A DNA stretch of 64,000 nucleotides from Streptomyces sp. SPB162 (lineage in GTDB: Bacteria > Actinomycetota > Actinomycetes > Streptomycetales > Streptomycetaceae). The notes beneath the pieces are model-generated. The model had not been told where the DNA came from, ran no database searches, and was given only the letters and a program-made list of their open reading frames with translations. This document shows positions 35,497 through 44,808 of the stretch, in pieces; within the stretch, counting starts at the first letter, position 1, and each line of letters opens with the position of its first letter. The stretch covers positions 248,001-312,000 of the forward strand of contig NZ_JAQFII010000002.1 of NCBI RefSeq assembly GCF_029504575.1. The letters are read 5' to 3'. Made by a program: the position numbers and the translations under genes.

Positions 35497-36353
35497 GCAC
35501 CGTCACCTCCACCCGTACCCCCGACCCGGCTCCCGACCCGGCCCCCGCGCGGACCGGACGTCCGGTCTACCGGGTGACCGCCCGGCGCGTGCTGCGCTCG
35601 GAGTGGGCCAAGCTGTGGTCCCTGCGCTCCACCTGGATCACCCTGGGCCTGGGGCTGCTGTTCCTGGTGGCCTTCGGCCTCATCGCGTCGTGGCAGTTCA
35701 AGTCCAGGATCACCTCCGGACGGCACATGGACGGCGACTTCGCCAACTCGACCGCGGTGAGCCTGTCCCTGTTCGGCACGAACTTCGCGCAGTTGGCCTT
35801 CGGCGTGCTGGGCGTGCTGGTGACGGCGGGCGAGTACTCCACCGGCATGATCCGCTCCACGCTGGCCGCCGTACCCCGCCGGCTGCCGGTGCTCTGGTCC
35901 AAGTCGGCCGTCTTCGGCGCCGTCGCCCTGGTGGTCGGCACCGTGGGAGCGCTCGTCGCCTTCCTCTTCGGCAGCGGCATCGTCTCCGGCACGCCCGCGG
36001 CCCTGTCGATCTCGGACCCCGGTGTGCTGCGCAGCCTGCTGGCGGCGGGCCTCTACCTCGGCCTGATCGCCGTCCTCGGGACCGCCCTGGGCGCGCTGCT
36101 GCGATCGGTGGCCGGCGGCATCTCGGTCCTGGTCGGTGCCCTGATGCTCGTGCCCGGACTGGTGTCGCTGCTGCCGACCTCCTGGCACGACCACGTCAGG
36201 CCCTACCTGCCCAGCGAGGCCGGAGCATCGATGTTCGCCCTGCACCACGAGGCGCACACCCTCACGCCAACGGCCGGGCTGCTGGTCTTCCTGGCCTGGA
36301 CCGCCCTGGCACTGGGTGGAGCCGCCTGGCGCTTGATGCGCACCGACGCCTGA
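35493..36353 (+). CDS. ABC-2 type permease, module 1
   Basis: A 286-residue membrane protein with about six spans. A cytoplasmic N-terminus (VTARRVLRSEWAKLWSLRST) leads into the first span, as usual for ABC-2 permeases of this type. The GEYSTGMIRSTLAAVPRR motif between spans 2 and 3 is a family marker. It forms the exporter with the preceding ATPase. Confidence 0.88.
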   Translation: MSTVTSTRTPDPAPDPAPARTGRPVYRVTARRVLRSEWAKLWSLRSTWITLGLGLLFLVAFGLIASWQFKSRITSGRHMDGDFANSTAVSLSLFGTNFAQLAFGVLGVLVTAGEYSTGMIRSTLAAVPRRLPVLWSKSAVFGAVALVVGTVGALVAFLFGSGIVSGTPAALSISDPGVLRSLLAAGLYLGLIAVLGTALGALLRSVAGGISVLVGALMLVPGLVSLLPTSWHDHVRPYLPSEAGASMFALHHEAHTLTPTAGLLVFLAWTALALGGAAWRLMRTDA

Positions 36354-36477
36354 CGCCGACGCATGACCGCACCGCCGGGCTCCCCCGCCTGATGAACCGA
36401 AACCGCGGCCTCGGCGCGCCGCCCCGCCCGTTCGGGCGCCGCCGACGCCGTTGGCCCACGATGTGCAGGTGACGCCC

Positions 36478-37803
36478 ATGACCACCGACACCCCCCACGG
36501 CAGCCACGCCTCCGTGACCGCGCATCCGCTGGAGGAACCCGACCCCCTGTGGGGCCACCCCCTGGTGATCGCGTCGAACCGGGCGGTGCAGCGCCTGCGC
36601 GCGGCCGACCGGCGGCGCCCGTGGGTGCTGGACACGGCGGTGGTGATCGCGGCGTTCCTGCTCTTCGGCGTGGCGGATCTGGTGCACGACGGCGATCGGC
36701 ACGAGGCGGCGCTGAAGTTCACGCGCCTGCCGGTGGCCGGGGTGCTCGCCCTGCAGGCCGGGCTGGTGCTGCCGCTGCTGTGGCGGCGCCGCCGGCCGTC
36801 TGCGACGTTCACCGCCGTCCTGGCCGTGTTCCTGATCCAGTGGCTGCTGGGAGCGTGGCTCCGCGCGGACGTGGCGCTCCTCATCGCCCTGTACAGCCTG
36901 GCGCTGCACGGGCGACTGCGGCATCTGCCCTGGGCGTGCGCGGCCATGGCCGGCGCCCTGGCCCTGGTCGCCGTGCGCCTGTCGGAGACGGTGGCCGTGG
37001 GCGACGCGCTGTTCTTCCTGTTCAACGCGGTGGTGGCGGCGCTGGCCCTCGGGTTGGCGGTACGGATCCGCCGGTCCCAACTGGCCGTCCTGCGTGAGCG
37101 CGCCGCGCGCCTGGAGATCGAACGGGACCAGCGCAGCAAACTGGCCGCGGCCGAGGAACGCACCCGGGTCGCCCGCGAGATGCACGACATCGTCGGCCAC
37201 AACCTGTCCGTCATGATCACGCTGGCGGACGGAGGCGCGTACGCGGCGCTCATCGCTCCGGAGCGGGGCAAGGAAGCGCTGGAACTGATCGGCGAGACCG
37301 GCCGTCAGGCCCTGGGCGAACTACGGCGCATGCTCGGTGTGCTGCGCGAGCGAACGGACGCTCCCGAGTTCAGCCCCCAGCCCGGCATCGCGGAGGTGGA
37401 CGCGTTGTGCGACCGCATCCGCACCGCGGGGCCCACCGTCCGCTACCGCACGGTCGGGGAACTGGACGCTCTGGACCGCGGTGTGCAGCTGACCGCCTAC
37501 CGCATCGTGCAGGAGGCCCTCACCAATTCCCTCAAGCACGCGGGCTCCGACACCCGGATCCACCTCCTGCTCTCCATCCACGACGCACAGTTGCGGATCG
37601 GCGTCGAGGACACCGGGCCGCCCTCCGGCACCAAACGCCCCACGCCGGTGAACCAGGAAGGACACGGGCTGGCGGGCATGGCCGAACGCGCCGCGCTGTA
37701 CGGCGGCAGCGTCTCCGCCGGACCACGGTCCGGCGGAGGCTGGACCGTCCATGCCACCCTCGACCTCACTCCCCTCGCCGGTTCCCCAGGAGGGACCCCA
37801 TGA
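36478..37803 (+). CDS. NarL-type sensor histidine kinase, module 1
   Basis: A 441-residue HisKA_3-type kinase. It has about six N-terminal membrane spans (residues about 50-200) and a coiled region. The phosphoacceptor His is in REMHDIVGHNLSVM, followed by an HATPase domain with AYRIVQEALTNSLKHA and GLAGMAERAALYGGS. ATG 36478 with AGGTGA upstream is preferred over TTG or GTG alternatives. It overlaps the response regulator by ATGA. It probably senses a membrane-active compound or the state of the linked exporter. Confidence 0.9.
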   Translation: MTTDTPHGSHASVTAHPLEEPDPLWGHPLVIASNRAVQRLRAADRRRPWVLDTAVVIAAFLLFGVADLVHDGDRHEAALKFTRLPVAGVLALQAGLVLPLLWRRRRPSATFTAVLAVFLIQWLLGAWLRADVALLIALYSLALHGRLRHLPWACAAMAGALALVAVRLSETVAVGDALFFLFNAVVAALALGLAVRIRRSQLAVLRERAARLEIERDQRSKLAAAEERTRVAREMHDIVGHNLSVMITLADGGAYAALIAPERGKEALELIGETGRQALGELRRMLGVLRERTDAPEFSPQPGIAEVDALCDRIRTAGPTVRYRTVGELDALDRGVQLTAYRIVQEALTNSLKHAGSDTRIHLLLSIHDAQLRIGVEDTGPPSGTKRPTPVNQEGHGLAGMAERAALYGGSVSAGPRSGGGWTVHATLDLTPLAGSPGGTP

Positions 37804-38477
37804 CCACCGTCCTCATCGTGGACGACCAGCCCATGCAGCGCCTGGGCTTTCGCATGCTGCTGGAATCCGTCCCCGACACCGAGGTGGTCGGCGAGGCCGC
37901 GCACGGAGCCGACGCCGTACGCCAGGCCGCCGAACTGCGCCCCGACGTCGTCCTGATGGACGTGCGGATGCCCGGCATGGACGGCATCGAGGCCACCCGC
38001 CGCATCGTCGCCACCGGCGGACGCTCCCGCGTCCTGGTCATGACCACCTTCGACCTGGACGAGTACGCCCATACCGCGCTGCGCGCCGGGGCCAGCGGTT
38101 TCCTGCTCAAGGACGCGCGCCCCGAAGAACTGCTGGCCGGCATCCGGGCGGTCGCCGCGGGCGACGCCGTCATCGCCCCGGCCCTCACCCGGCGCCTCCT
38201 CGACGCCTACGCCCACCACCTGCCCGGCCACCTCCAGCACCACGAGCCGCACGACAACCCGCGACTCCTCACCCTCACCGGACGCGAGCGGGAGATCCTG
38301 GTCGCCATTGGCCGCGGTTGGACCAACGCGGAGATCGCCGAGCGGCTGGTGCTGGCCGAGTCCACCGTCAAGACCCACGTCGGGCGGGTGCTCACGAAGA
38401 TCGGCGCCCGCGACCGGATCCAGGCCGTCATCTTCGCCTACGACATGGGCCTGACCCGGCCCAACGCGACCGACTGA
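37800..38477 (+). CDS. LuxR/NarL-type response regulator, module 1
   Basis: A 225-residue response regulator. The receiver domain has the acidic pocket (VDDQ), phosphoacceptor Asp in VVLMDVRMPGMDG and the conserved Lys in FLLKDARPEE. The C-terminal LuxR helix-turn-helix reads LTGREREILVAIGRGWTNAEIAERL then STVKTHVGRVL. Overlap with the kinase stop indicates coupled synthesis. The palindrome ahead of module 1 is a candidate target. Confidence 0.92.
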   Translation: MTTVLIVDDQPMQRLGFRMLLESVPDTEVVGEAAHGADAVRQAAELRPDVVLMDVRMPGMDGIEATRRIVATGGRSRVLVMTTFDLDEYAHTALRAGASGFLLKDARPEELLAGIRAVAAGDAVIAPALTRRLLDAYAHHLPGHLQHHEPHDNPRLLTLTGREREILVAIGRGWTNAEIAERLVLAESTVKTHVGRVLTKIGARDRIQAVIFAYDMGLTRPNATD

Positions 38478-38497
38478 CCCGCGGTACGCCGGCGGGC

Positions 38498-39352
38498 TCA
38501 TACGTCGCGGCGGCGCACGACGGTCCCGGCGAGTGCGACCGCGATCAACGGCCAGAGCGCGTACACGGTCCAGGAGTCGGGGACGGTCGCGGTGTAGCCG
38601 AGAGAGTGCGGATCCGGCGGCCAGTTCTGGATCAGGCGCTTCCAGGCCGTGACCGGCATCGCGTGGCTGACGGCGGCGGACCAGCGCGCGCTCTGCGAGA
38701 AGATCGGGGGCAGCATCAGGAGCGTGAAGGTGTTGGTGACCATGGTGGCGGCGCTGTGCCGGATCAGGAAGCCGACGCCGAGGCCCGTCAGTGCGCAGAC
38801 CGGGGCCAGCAGCGTGGATGCCACCAGCGCCCGCGGAACTCCGGGGTGGGTGAGGGGGACTCCGGCGTGGTTCGCGTTCAGGATGGCCTGGGAGACCAGG
38901 AAGCAGCCGGTGGCGACGACCGCACCGACCGCGGTCCACAGCGCGGCGGTGACGACCGCCTTCGCCAGTACCACCGCCCCGCGGGCGGGTACGGCCACGG
39001 TGGTGGTGCGGATGAGGCCGCTGCTGTACTCGCTCACGACGGTGAGGGCGCCGACGCTTCCGGCGACGAGCATCAGCGTCATGTAGCCGGCCGGCGGGAA
39101 CGCGTCGAACACCATGAATCCCTGGTCGGCCCTGGCCTGCGGGCTCATCTTCTCCAGGATGCGGTTCTCCGCCAGGGCGGCGACGGCGGCGGATCCGATG
39201 ACGAACACCATGGTGAGGGCGAGGGACCAGGGGGTCGAGCGCAGGGACCGCATCTTGATCCACTCGGAGGCGAGCAGGTCGCGGAAGCGGGCGGGTGGCT
39301 CGGTCGCGGATGCGGCCGAGATGCCGGGTCGGATGATGGTGGGCATGGTCAT
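38498..39352 (-). CDS. ABC-2 type permease, module 2
   Basis: A 284-residue membrane protein, paralogous in layout to the module 1 permease. It has a cytoplasmic start (FRDLLASEWIKMRSLRSTPW), about six spans and the marker EYSSGLIRTTTVAVPAR. It overlaps the ATPase stop by 4 bp. It is convergent with the module 1 response regulator, 20 bp apart. Confidence 0.88.
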   Translation of the reverse strand: MTMPTIIRPGISAASATEPPARFRDLLASEWIKMRSLRSTPWSLALTMVFVIGSAAVAALAENRILEKMSPQARADQGFMVFDAFPPAGYMTLMLVAGSVGALTVVSEYSSGLIRTTTVAVPARGAVVLAKAVVTAALWTAVGAVVATGCFLVSQAILNANHAGVPLTHPGVPRALVASTLLAPVCALTGLGVGFLIRHSAATMVTNTFTLLMLPPIFSQSARWSAAVSHAMPVTAWKRLIQNWPPDPHSLGYTATVPDSWTVYALWPLIAVALAGTVVRRRDV

Positions 39353-40269
39353 CGCGGCTCTCCTGCCAGGTATTCGACGCTGTCCGCGGTGAGTTCCATG
39401 AAGGCCTCCTCCAAAGACGCGGTCAGGGTGGTCAACTCGCTCAGTGGGATGCGGCCCTGCGAGGCGAGTGCCCCGATCCGGTCCGCCGCCAGTCCGGTCA
39501 CGACGAGCCGGCCGGCGTCCGGCACGCCTTCCGTCTCGACCGACGCGCCGGCCGCGGTCAGCACCGCTGCCAGCTCGGCGGTGCGCGGGGTGCTCACCAC
39601 GACGCTGAGGCGGGTGCTGCGGGCCGCGAAGTCCCGTACCGACTCGGCGGCGATGAGCCGGCCGCGGCCGACGACGACGAGCTGGTCGGCGGTCTTCGCC
39701 ATCTCCGACATCAGGTGGCTGGACAGGAAGACCGTACGGCCTTCGGCGGCCAGCCGCCGGAAGAGGCGGCGCATCCAGAGCACGCCTTCCGGGTCCATGC
39801 CGTTCACCGGCTCGTCGAACACCAGCACCGGCGGGTCGCCGAGGAGGGCGGTGGCGATCCCGAGCCGCTGCTTCATGCCGAGCGAGAACCCGCCGATGCG
39901 GCGGCCCGCCGCCTCGGTCAGCCCCACCTCCCGCAGAACGTCGTCCACCCGGCGCGGTGGGATGCCGTTGCTGCGGGCGATGGCGGACAGGTGGGCGACC
40001 GCGCTGCGTCCGCCGTGCACCTGGCCCGCGTCGAGAAGGGCGCCGACGTGCCGCAGCCCGCGTGAACGGCTGCGGAAGGGGACGCCGCTGACAGAGGCGG
40101 TGCCGCTGCTCGGCGCGTCCAAGCCGAGGATGATCCGCAGGGTGGTGGTCTTACCGGCTCCGTTGGGGCCGAGGAACCCGGTCACCTGACCGGGCCGCAC
40201 GGTGAACGACAGATGGTCGACGGCGGTCTTGTCGCCGTACCGCTTGGTGAGTTCGTTGACTTCGATCAC
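39349..40269 (-). CDS. ABC-2 exporter ATPase, module 2
   Basis: A 306-residue ATPase with Walker A (GPNGAGKTT), signature FSLGMKQRLG, Walker B (LVFDEPVNGMDPEG) and H-loop (VFLSSHLMSEM). GTG 40269 starts the conserved core (VIEVNELTKRYG) and has an AGGG site upstream. Upstream in-frame ATGs lack one. It is very similar to the module 1 ATPase, suggesting duplication. It is transcribed divergently from the module 2 kinase. Confidence 0.88.
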   Translation of the reverse strand: MIEVNELTKRYGDKTAVDHLSFTVRPGQVTGFLGPNGAGKTTTLRIILGLDAPSSGTASVSGVPFRSRSRGLRHVGALLDAGQVHGGRSAVAHLSAIARSNGIPPRRVDDVLREVGLTEAAGRRIGGFSLGMKQRLGIATALLGDPPVLVFDEPVNGMDPEGVLWMRRLFRRLAAEGRTVFLSSHLMSEMAKTADQLVVVGRGRLIAAESVRDFAARSTRLSVVVSTPRTAELAAVLTAAGASVETEGVPDAGRLVVTGLAADRIGALASQGRIPLSELTTLTASLEEAFMELTADSVEYLAGEPR

Positions 40270-40365
40270 CGGAGCAACCCTGCCGGGACGCCCGCGTCCC
40301 ATCATGGGGCCAGGGACGGCAATCGTGCGGCCGGACCATCCCTGGGGCGTACGCCCGTGGGCAGA

Positions 40366-40393
40366 TGTCCGCCGGACACGGGCCCGTTAGGCT
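40366..40393 (+). promoter_or_regulatory. 13-bp dyad and -10 element in the divergent module 2 promoter
   Basis: TGTCCG-C-CGGACA (40366-40378) is a perfect palindrome at the -35 position of a promoter whose -10, TAGGCT (40388-40393), ends six bases before the ATG at 40400. It also lies about 100 bp upstream of the divergent ATPase gene. One regulator could therefore control both directions. Confidence 0.45.
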
Positions 40394-40399
40394 CGCGGG

Positions 40400-40480
40400 A
40401 TGGACGCGACACCACCTTTCCTGCCGGCGGCAGGCGTTTCCCGCAGGGCGGCCAGGCTTTGGCGGGCGTGTCGCCGATGA
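40400..40480 (+). CDS. Short upstream ORF coupled to the module 2 kinase
   Basis: A 26-codon ORF opens MDATPPFLPAAGVSRRAA and ends in Arg-rich sequence. Its stop overlaps the kinase ATG (ATGA). Its own ATG lies at the predicted transcription start, so it may be translated from a leaderless mRNA and feed ribosomes to the kinase. Confidence 0.35.
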   Translation: MDATPPFLPAAGVSRRAARLWRACRR

Positions 40481-41649
40481 CGAGAACAGGACTCATGGCC
40501 TGGGGCGGGGGGCTCCTGTATCCCGCCATGGTGCTCCTGCTGCTGCTCGGCGCGCCGAGTGCCCCGGGCACCCTGCACGCCGTCGGATCCCTGCTCGCCG
40601 TGGCGCTGCTCGTCGGCCTGCTGCGACGCAGGCCGCTGGCGGCCCTGGCCCTGACCCACCTCGGGGCCGCCGCCGTGGTGGTCGTTCCGCCTCGTTCCGG
40701 CCCCGCCGACCTTGCGTCCTATCAGGGCCAGTTCCTGTCGTACCTGGCGGTGGACCTGGCGCTCGGCTACATCGTCGCCACCGGCACACGGCGGGCGTCG
40801 ATCGTCGCGCCGGCGGTGTCCTTCGTCGTCCAACTGCTGGTCGTCGGCGGCTTCGCCCAAGCGGACGGCCTGACGGTCGACGTCGTGATCGCGGTCCTGG
40901 CGATGGCGGCGTCCTGCACGATCGGTCTGCTCAGCCGCGAGCGCCGCGAGCACGCGGTGGCGCTGCGTTCCCAGGAGGTGGCGGAGGCCGTTGCCGCCGA
41001 ACGGCTGCGGATCGCACGGGAACTGCACGACATGGTCGCGCACAGCATCGCCATCATCGCCATCCAGGCCGGCGCCGGCAGTCAGATCATCGAGACCCGG
41101 CCCGCGGAGGCCGGTGAGGCGCTGCGGGTCATCGAAGCCACCAGCAGGGAGGCCTTGTCGGGGCTGCGGCGCACCCTGGTGGCACTGCGTCAGGCCGACC
41201 CGGGAGGAGCGGGCCCGGGGCGGGCGCCGCTCGCGCCCTCGCAGGGCCTGGCGGACATCGAACGGCTGGCGGCGGCCACGGCCGAGGCGGGGGTACGCGT
41301 CGACCTGCTGCGCCAGGGGGTGCGGCGTTCCCTGCCCGCCGACATCGACCTGTCCGCCTACCGCATCGTGCAGGAGTCGCTGACCAACGTGGTCCGCCAC
41401 GCGGGCGTCGGGCGTTGTCGGGTGCTCATCGCATACGGGGACGAGGAGCTGTCGGTGGAGGTCGTCGACGACGGGCGCGGCACCACCGCGAACGGCTCGG
41501 CCCACGGCTTGGGCATCGTGGGCATGCGGGAGCGGGCCGGCCTGCTGCGCGGTCACCTCAGCGCCGGACCGCGTCCTGAGGGCGGCTTCCGGGTGGCGGC
41601 TCGGCTCCCGCTGCCCTCACCCGTCGGAGTCCCGGTGAACACGCGATGA
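40477..41649 (+). CDS. NarL-type sensor histidine kinase, module 2
   Basis: A 390-residue HisKA_3-type kinase with about five or six membrane spans in the first 160 residues. The phosphoacceptor His is in RELHDMVAHSIAIIAIQAGAG. HATPase motifs include AYRIVQESLTNVVRHAG and GLGIVGMRERAGLLRG. GTG 40468 is an alternative start. It overlaps the response regulator gene by ATGA. It likely partners the divergent ABC exporter. Confidence 0.88.
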   Translation: MTRTGLMAWGGGLLYPAMVLLLLLGAPSAPGTLHAVGSLLAVALLVGLLRRRPLAALALTHLGAAAVVVVPPRSGPADLASYQGQFLSYLAVDLALGYIVATGTRRASIVAPAVSFVVQLLVVGGFAQADGLTVDVVIAVLAMAASCTIGLLSRERREHAVALRSQEVAEAVAAERLRIARELHDMVAHSIAIIAIQAGAGSQIIETRPAEAGEALRVIEATSREALSGLRRTLVALRQADPGGAGPGRAPLAPSQGLADIERLAAATAEAGVRVDLLRQGVRRSLPADIDLSAYRIVQESLTNVVRHAGVGRCRVLIAYGDEELSVEVVDDGRGTTANGSAHGLGIVGMRERAGLLRGHLSAGPRPEGGFRVAARLPLPSPVGVPVNTR

Positions 41650-42308
41650 CCGTCCGGGTGGTACTCGCCGACGACCAGCCGCTGGTGCGGTCCGGTCTGC
41701 GCATGATCATGGCCGATCACCCGGACCTGGAGGTCGTCGGCGAAGCCGCCGACGGCGTCGAGGCGGTCCAACGGGTCACGGACCTCAGCCCCGACGTCGT
41801 CGTGATGGACATCCGGATGCCCGGGATGGACGGGATCGAGGCCACGCGCCGGATCACCACCGGCCCCGCGACGACCCGTGTCCTCGTCCTGACCACCTTC
41901 GACGAGGACGAGCTCGTCTACGGCGCGCTCCGGGCCGGTGCGAGCGGCTTCGCGGTCAAGGACATGGCCCTGAACGACATCCTCGCGGCGATCCGCGTGG
42001 TCGCCGCGGGCGACGCCCTGATCGCGCCGGGCGTGACGCGCCGGCTGATCGCGGACTTCGTCGGGCGCCCCGATACCGTCCCGAAGCGCTCCCCGCGACC
42101 GGTCGAGGGCATCACCGAGCGGGAACGGGAGGTCCTGACCCTCATCGGGCTCGGCCGGACGAACCCCGAGATCGCGGTCGACCTCTGCATCACGGTCGCC
42201 ACCGCCAAGTCGCACGTCTCACGCCTGCTCACCAAGCTGGGCGCCCGCGACCGGGTCCAACTCGTGATCACCGCCTACGAGATGGAACTCGTCGCCCCGT
42301 CGCACTGA
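41646..42308 (+). CDS. LuxR/NarL-type response regulator, module 2
   Basis: A 220-residue response regulator. The phosphoacceptor Asp is in VVVMDIRMPGMDG, the conserved Lys in FAVKDMALND, and the C-terminal LuxR helix-turn-helix in ITEREREVLTLIGLGRTNPEI then ATAKSHVSRLL. It is clearly related to the module 1 regulator. The third ABC operon starts 185 bp downstream in the same direction and may also be under its control. Confidence 0.92.
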   Translation: MTVRVVLADDQPLVRSGLRMIMADHPDLEVVGEAADGVEAVQRVTDLSPDVVVMDIRMPGMDGIEATRRITTGPATTRVLVLTTFDEDELVYGALRAGASGFAVKDMALNDILAAIRVVAAGDALIAPGVTRRLIADFVGRPDTVPKRSPRPVEGITEREREVLTLIGLGRTNPEIAVDLCITVATAKSHVSRLLTKLGARDRVQLVITAYEMELVAPSH

Positions 42309-42492
42309 GCGGCGCGGGCGCCCGCGTCGACAGATCCGGGACCGTCCTCACCCTCCTCGACCCCCGCTACCGGTCGCGGCGGCTGTCGGCGGATATCCGG
42401 CGCCTGCCGTTCCACGAACGTTCGCCCAGCTGTCCCTGCCTGCGGTCGCGTGCCGTCCCTAGAGTCCTTGAGGGGTTCGAGAGAAGGGGCTC

Positions 42493-43434
42493 ATGGACGG
42501 ACTCGTCACCATCCGGGCGCGCGGGATCACCAAGTGTTTCGGGGACGTCGTCGCCCTCGACGGCGTCGATCTCGATGTGACGCAGGGGCAGATCCACGGC
42601 CTGGTCGGCCCGAACGGTGCCGGCAAGACGACACTGCTCGGACTCCTGCTGGGCCTGGCCGTCGCCGACAGCGGGCGCCTGGAGATCCTGGGCACGCCGA
42701 TCGGACGGGCGCCGGCCGCTCCCGACGGTGTCGCCGGTTTCGTGGACGGGCCCGGTCTCTATCCCTCGCTCACCGCCCGGCAGAACCTCTCCGCGCTGGC
42801 CGCTCTCCGCGGCCACGACGCGCGGGCGGCGGGCGTCGACGACGTGCTCGCCCAGGTCGGGCTCACCGATGTCGCCGACGACCGGGCCCGGGGTTTCTCC
42901 CTGGGTATGCGTCAGCGGCTCGGGCTCGCCGCCGCCCTGCTCACCAAGCCCCGGTTGCTCGTGCTCGACGAACCTTCCAACGGCCTCGACCCGGCCGGCA
43001 AGAAGCACGTGCACGGTGTCCTCACCCGGCTCGCCGCGAACGGAACCTGCGTCGTGCTCTCCAGCCACCGCATGGAGGACCTGGAGGCACTGTGCTCCGA
43101 GGTCACCATCCTCGCCGCCGGGCGGGTCGTCTTCTCCGGACCGCTCGGCAAGCTGGCCGCGGAGAATCGCGAGCTCGACTATCAGCTGCTCACCTCCGAC
43201 CCGCGGGCCGCCCGCCGGCTGGCCGGCGAGACGGCCGGGATCCGGGTCGTCGACGACGCCGGGGCACGGCAGGACGCCGACGTGCTCGTCGTGCGCGCGC
43301 TGGTGCCGGCCCTCGACGAACTGGTGGTGCGGCTCGTGTCGGCGGGCATCGCGCTGCGCGGACTGGCACCCGTGGTGTCGCCTCTCGAGGCCGCGTTCCT
43401 GGCCCTCACCGAGCAGCAGGAGGCCGACCGGTGA
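42493..43434 (+). CDS. ABC-2 exporter ATPase, module 3
   Basis: A 313-residue ATPase with Walker A (GPNGAGKTT), signature FSLGMRQRLG, Walker B (LVLDEPSNGLDPAG) and H-loop (VVLSSHRMEDL). The C-terminal about 90 residues form the usual accessory domain. It starts at ATG 42493 with GAGAAGGGG upstream. It overlaps the permease gene by GTGA. No dedicated two-component genes follow; instead a phosphoesterase gene does. Confidence 0.88.
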   Translation: MDGLVTIRARGITKCFGDVVALDGVDLDVTQGQIHGLVGPNGAGKTTLLGLLLGLAVADSGRLEILGTPIGRAPAAPDGVAGFVDGPGLYPSLTARQNLSALAALRGHDARAAGVDDVLAQVGLTDVADDRARGFSLGMRQRLGLAAALLTKPRLLVLDEPSNGLDPAGKKHVHGVLTRLAANGTCVVLSSHRMEDLEALCSEVTILAAGRVVFSGPLGKLAAENRELDYQLLTSDPRAARRLAGETAGIRVVDDAGARQDADVLVVRALVPALDELVVRLVSAGIALRGLAPVVSPLEAAFLALTEQQEADR

Positions 43435-44804
43435 GCACGACCATCACCGCCGACCACGCTTCCGGCGACCACGCCACCACCACCGGTCGCGTCTCGGGAG
43501 CGCGCTGCTACCGCTTCGAACTGGTCAAGCTGGTCTCCCAGTGGCGGATCCGCCTGCTGGTCCTCACCTGCTGGATCGCGCCGGCCCTCTTCGTCGCCGC
43601 GGTGAGTCAGCAGAGTTCGCTTCCCGTCGACACCCTCTTCGGTCGCTGGATGCATGCCACGGGGTGGGCCGGGCCGCTCGTGATGCTCGGTTTCGCGGGT
43701 ACGTGGGCACTCCCGCTGCTGACCTCGGTGGTCGCCGGCGACGTGTTCGCCTCCGAGGACCGGCTCGGCACCTGGCGCCACCTGCTGGTGGCGGTCCGCT
43801 CGCCTCGGCGGATCTTCGCGGCGAAAGCCCTGGCCAGCCTCACCGTCATCCTGCTGCTCGTGGCCGGGCTGGCTTGTTCCAGCGCGGCCGGCGGGCTCGT
43901 GGCGGTGGGAAACCAGCCGCTGGTCGGCCTCGACGGCCACCCGCTCACGCCGGCGGACGCGGCCGGAAAGGTCCTGCTCGCCTGGGTCTGTGTCCTCGCA
44001 CCGACCCTGGCCCTCGCCGCGATCGGCCTGCTCGGGTCCGTCGTGCTGGGGCGGTCCCCCATGGGGCTGCTGCTGCCCGCGCTCGTCGCACTCGCGATGC
44101 AGCTCGCCCAGATGCTGCCGCTCCCCGTCGCCGTACGCCTCGCCCTGCCGAGTTACGGCTTCATCGCCTGGAACGGTCTGTTCACCAGCCCGGCGCAGCT
44201 CCGTCCGCTCCTGATCGGCATCGCGGTCGCCTCGGTGTGGGCCGTGACCGCGACGGCGCTGGCCTACGTGCTCTTCCTGCGGCGCGACTTCACCGATCTG
44301 ACCCACGACGGTCCGGGGCGCCGCGCGGTCGCCGTCGGGGTCCTGCCGCTCGTCGGGCTGGTCGCCGCGACGGTCGCGGTCGTCGCCACGTCGACCGCGG
44401 CCACCGGCTCCGGCATCGAGCAGGACAAAGTGCAGCGCTCGGTCGCCACGGCGTTCGCCCACCTCTATCGCCTGCAGACCCGGCAGCTCCATCGCCCCGA
44501 CGTCGGCGAAGCGCGGCTGAGGGCGACGGCGACGTGCACCAAGGGCGGGGTCGACACCGCCGCCCAGGGGCCGGGCAACGGCTGGCGCTGCGTCGTCTCC
44601 TGGCATCTCCCCGACGTCGAGGCCGTGGGGACGGCCGTCTACCAGCTCGACATCGCCGCAGACGGGCGGTTCGTCGCCGATGGCGACGGGCCGAAGGAAG
44701 TGAACGGCTACTTCCTGGTGCGGACCCCGACCGGAGACGCACCGAACCCGCTCTGGCAGTTCGACGGCAACGTCGAACTGCTTCCCGCCAGCTCGAAGGG
44801 ATAA
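43431..44804 (+). CDS. ABC-2 type permease with large extracytoplasmic C-terminal domain, module 3
   Basis: A 457-residue membrane protein, longer than the other two permeases. The first about 310 residues contain the spans (YRFELVKLVSQWRIRLLVLTC opens the first). After a final helix at about residue 300-325 a domain of about 130 residues follows. It includes ATCTKGGVDTAAQGPGNGWRC, with two Cys that may form a disulfide, and AVYQLDIAADGRFVADG. It is probably outside the cell. This suggests sensing or binding of the exported ligand. It ends five bases before the phosphoesterase gene. Confidence 0.8.
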   Translation: MSTTITADHASGDHATTTGRVSGARCYRFELVKLVSQWRIRLLVLTCWIAPALFVAAVSQQSSLPVDTLFGRWMHATGWAGPLVMLGFAGTWALPLLTSVVAGDVFASEDRLGTWRHLLVAVRSPRRIFAAKALASLTVILLLVAGLACSSAAGGLVAVGNQPLVGLDGHPLTPADAAGKVLLAWVCVLAPTLALAAIGLLGSVVLGRSPMGLLLPALVALAMQLAQMLPLPVAVRLALPSYGFIAWNGLFTSPAQLRPLLIGIAVASVWAVTATALAYVLFLRRDFTDLTHDGPGRRAVAVGVLPLVGLVAATVAVVATSTAATGSGIEQDKVQRSVATAFAHLYRLQTRQLHRPDVGEARLRATATCTKGGVDTAAQGPGNGWRCVVSWHLPDVEAVGTAVYQLDIAADGRFVADGDGPKEVNGYFLVRTPTGDAPNPLWQFDGNVELLPASSKG

Positions 44805-44808
44805 CACC

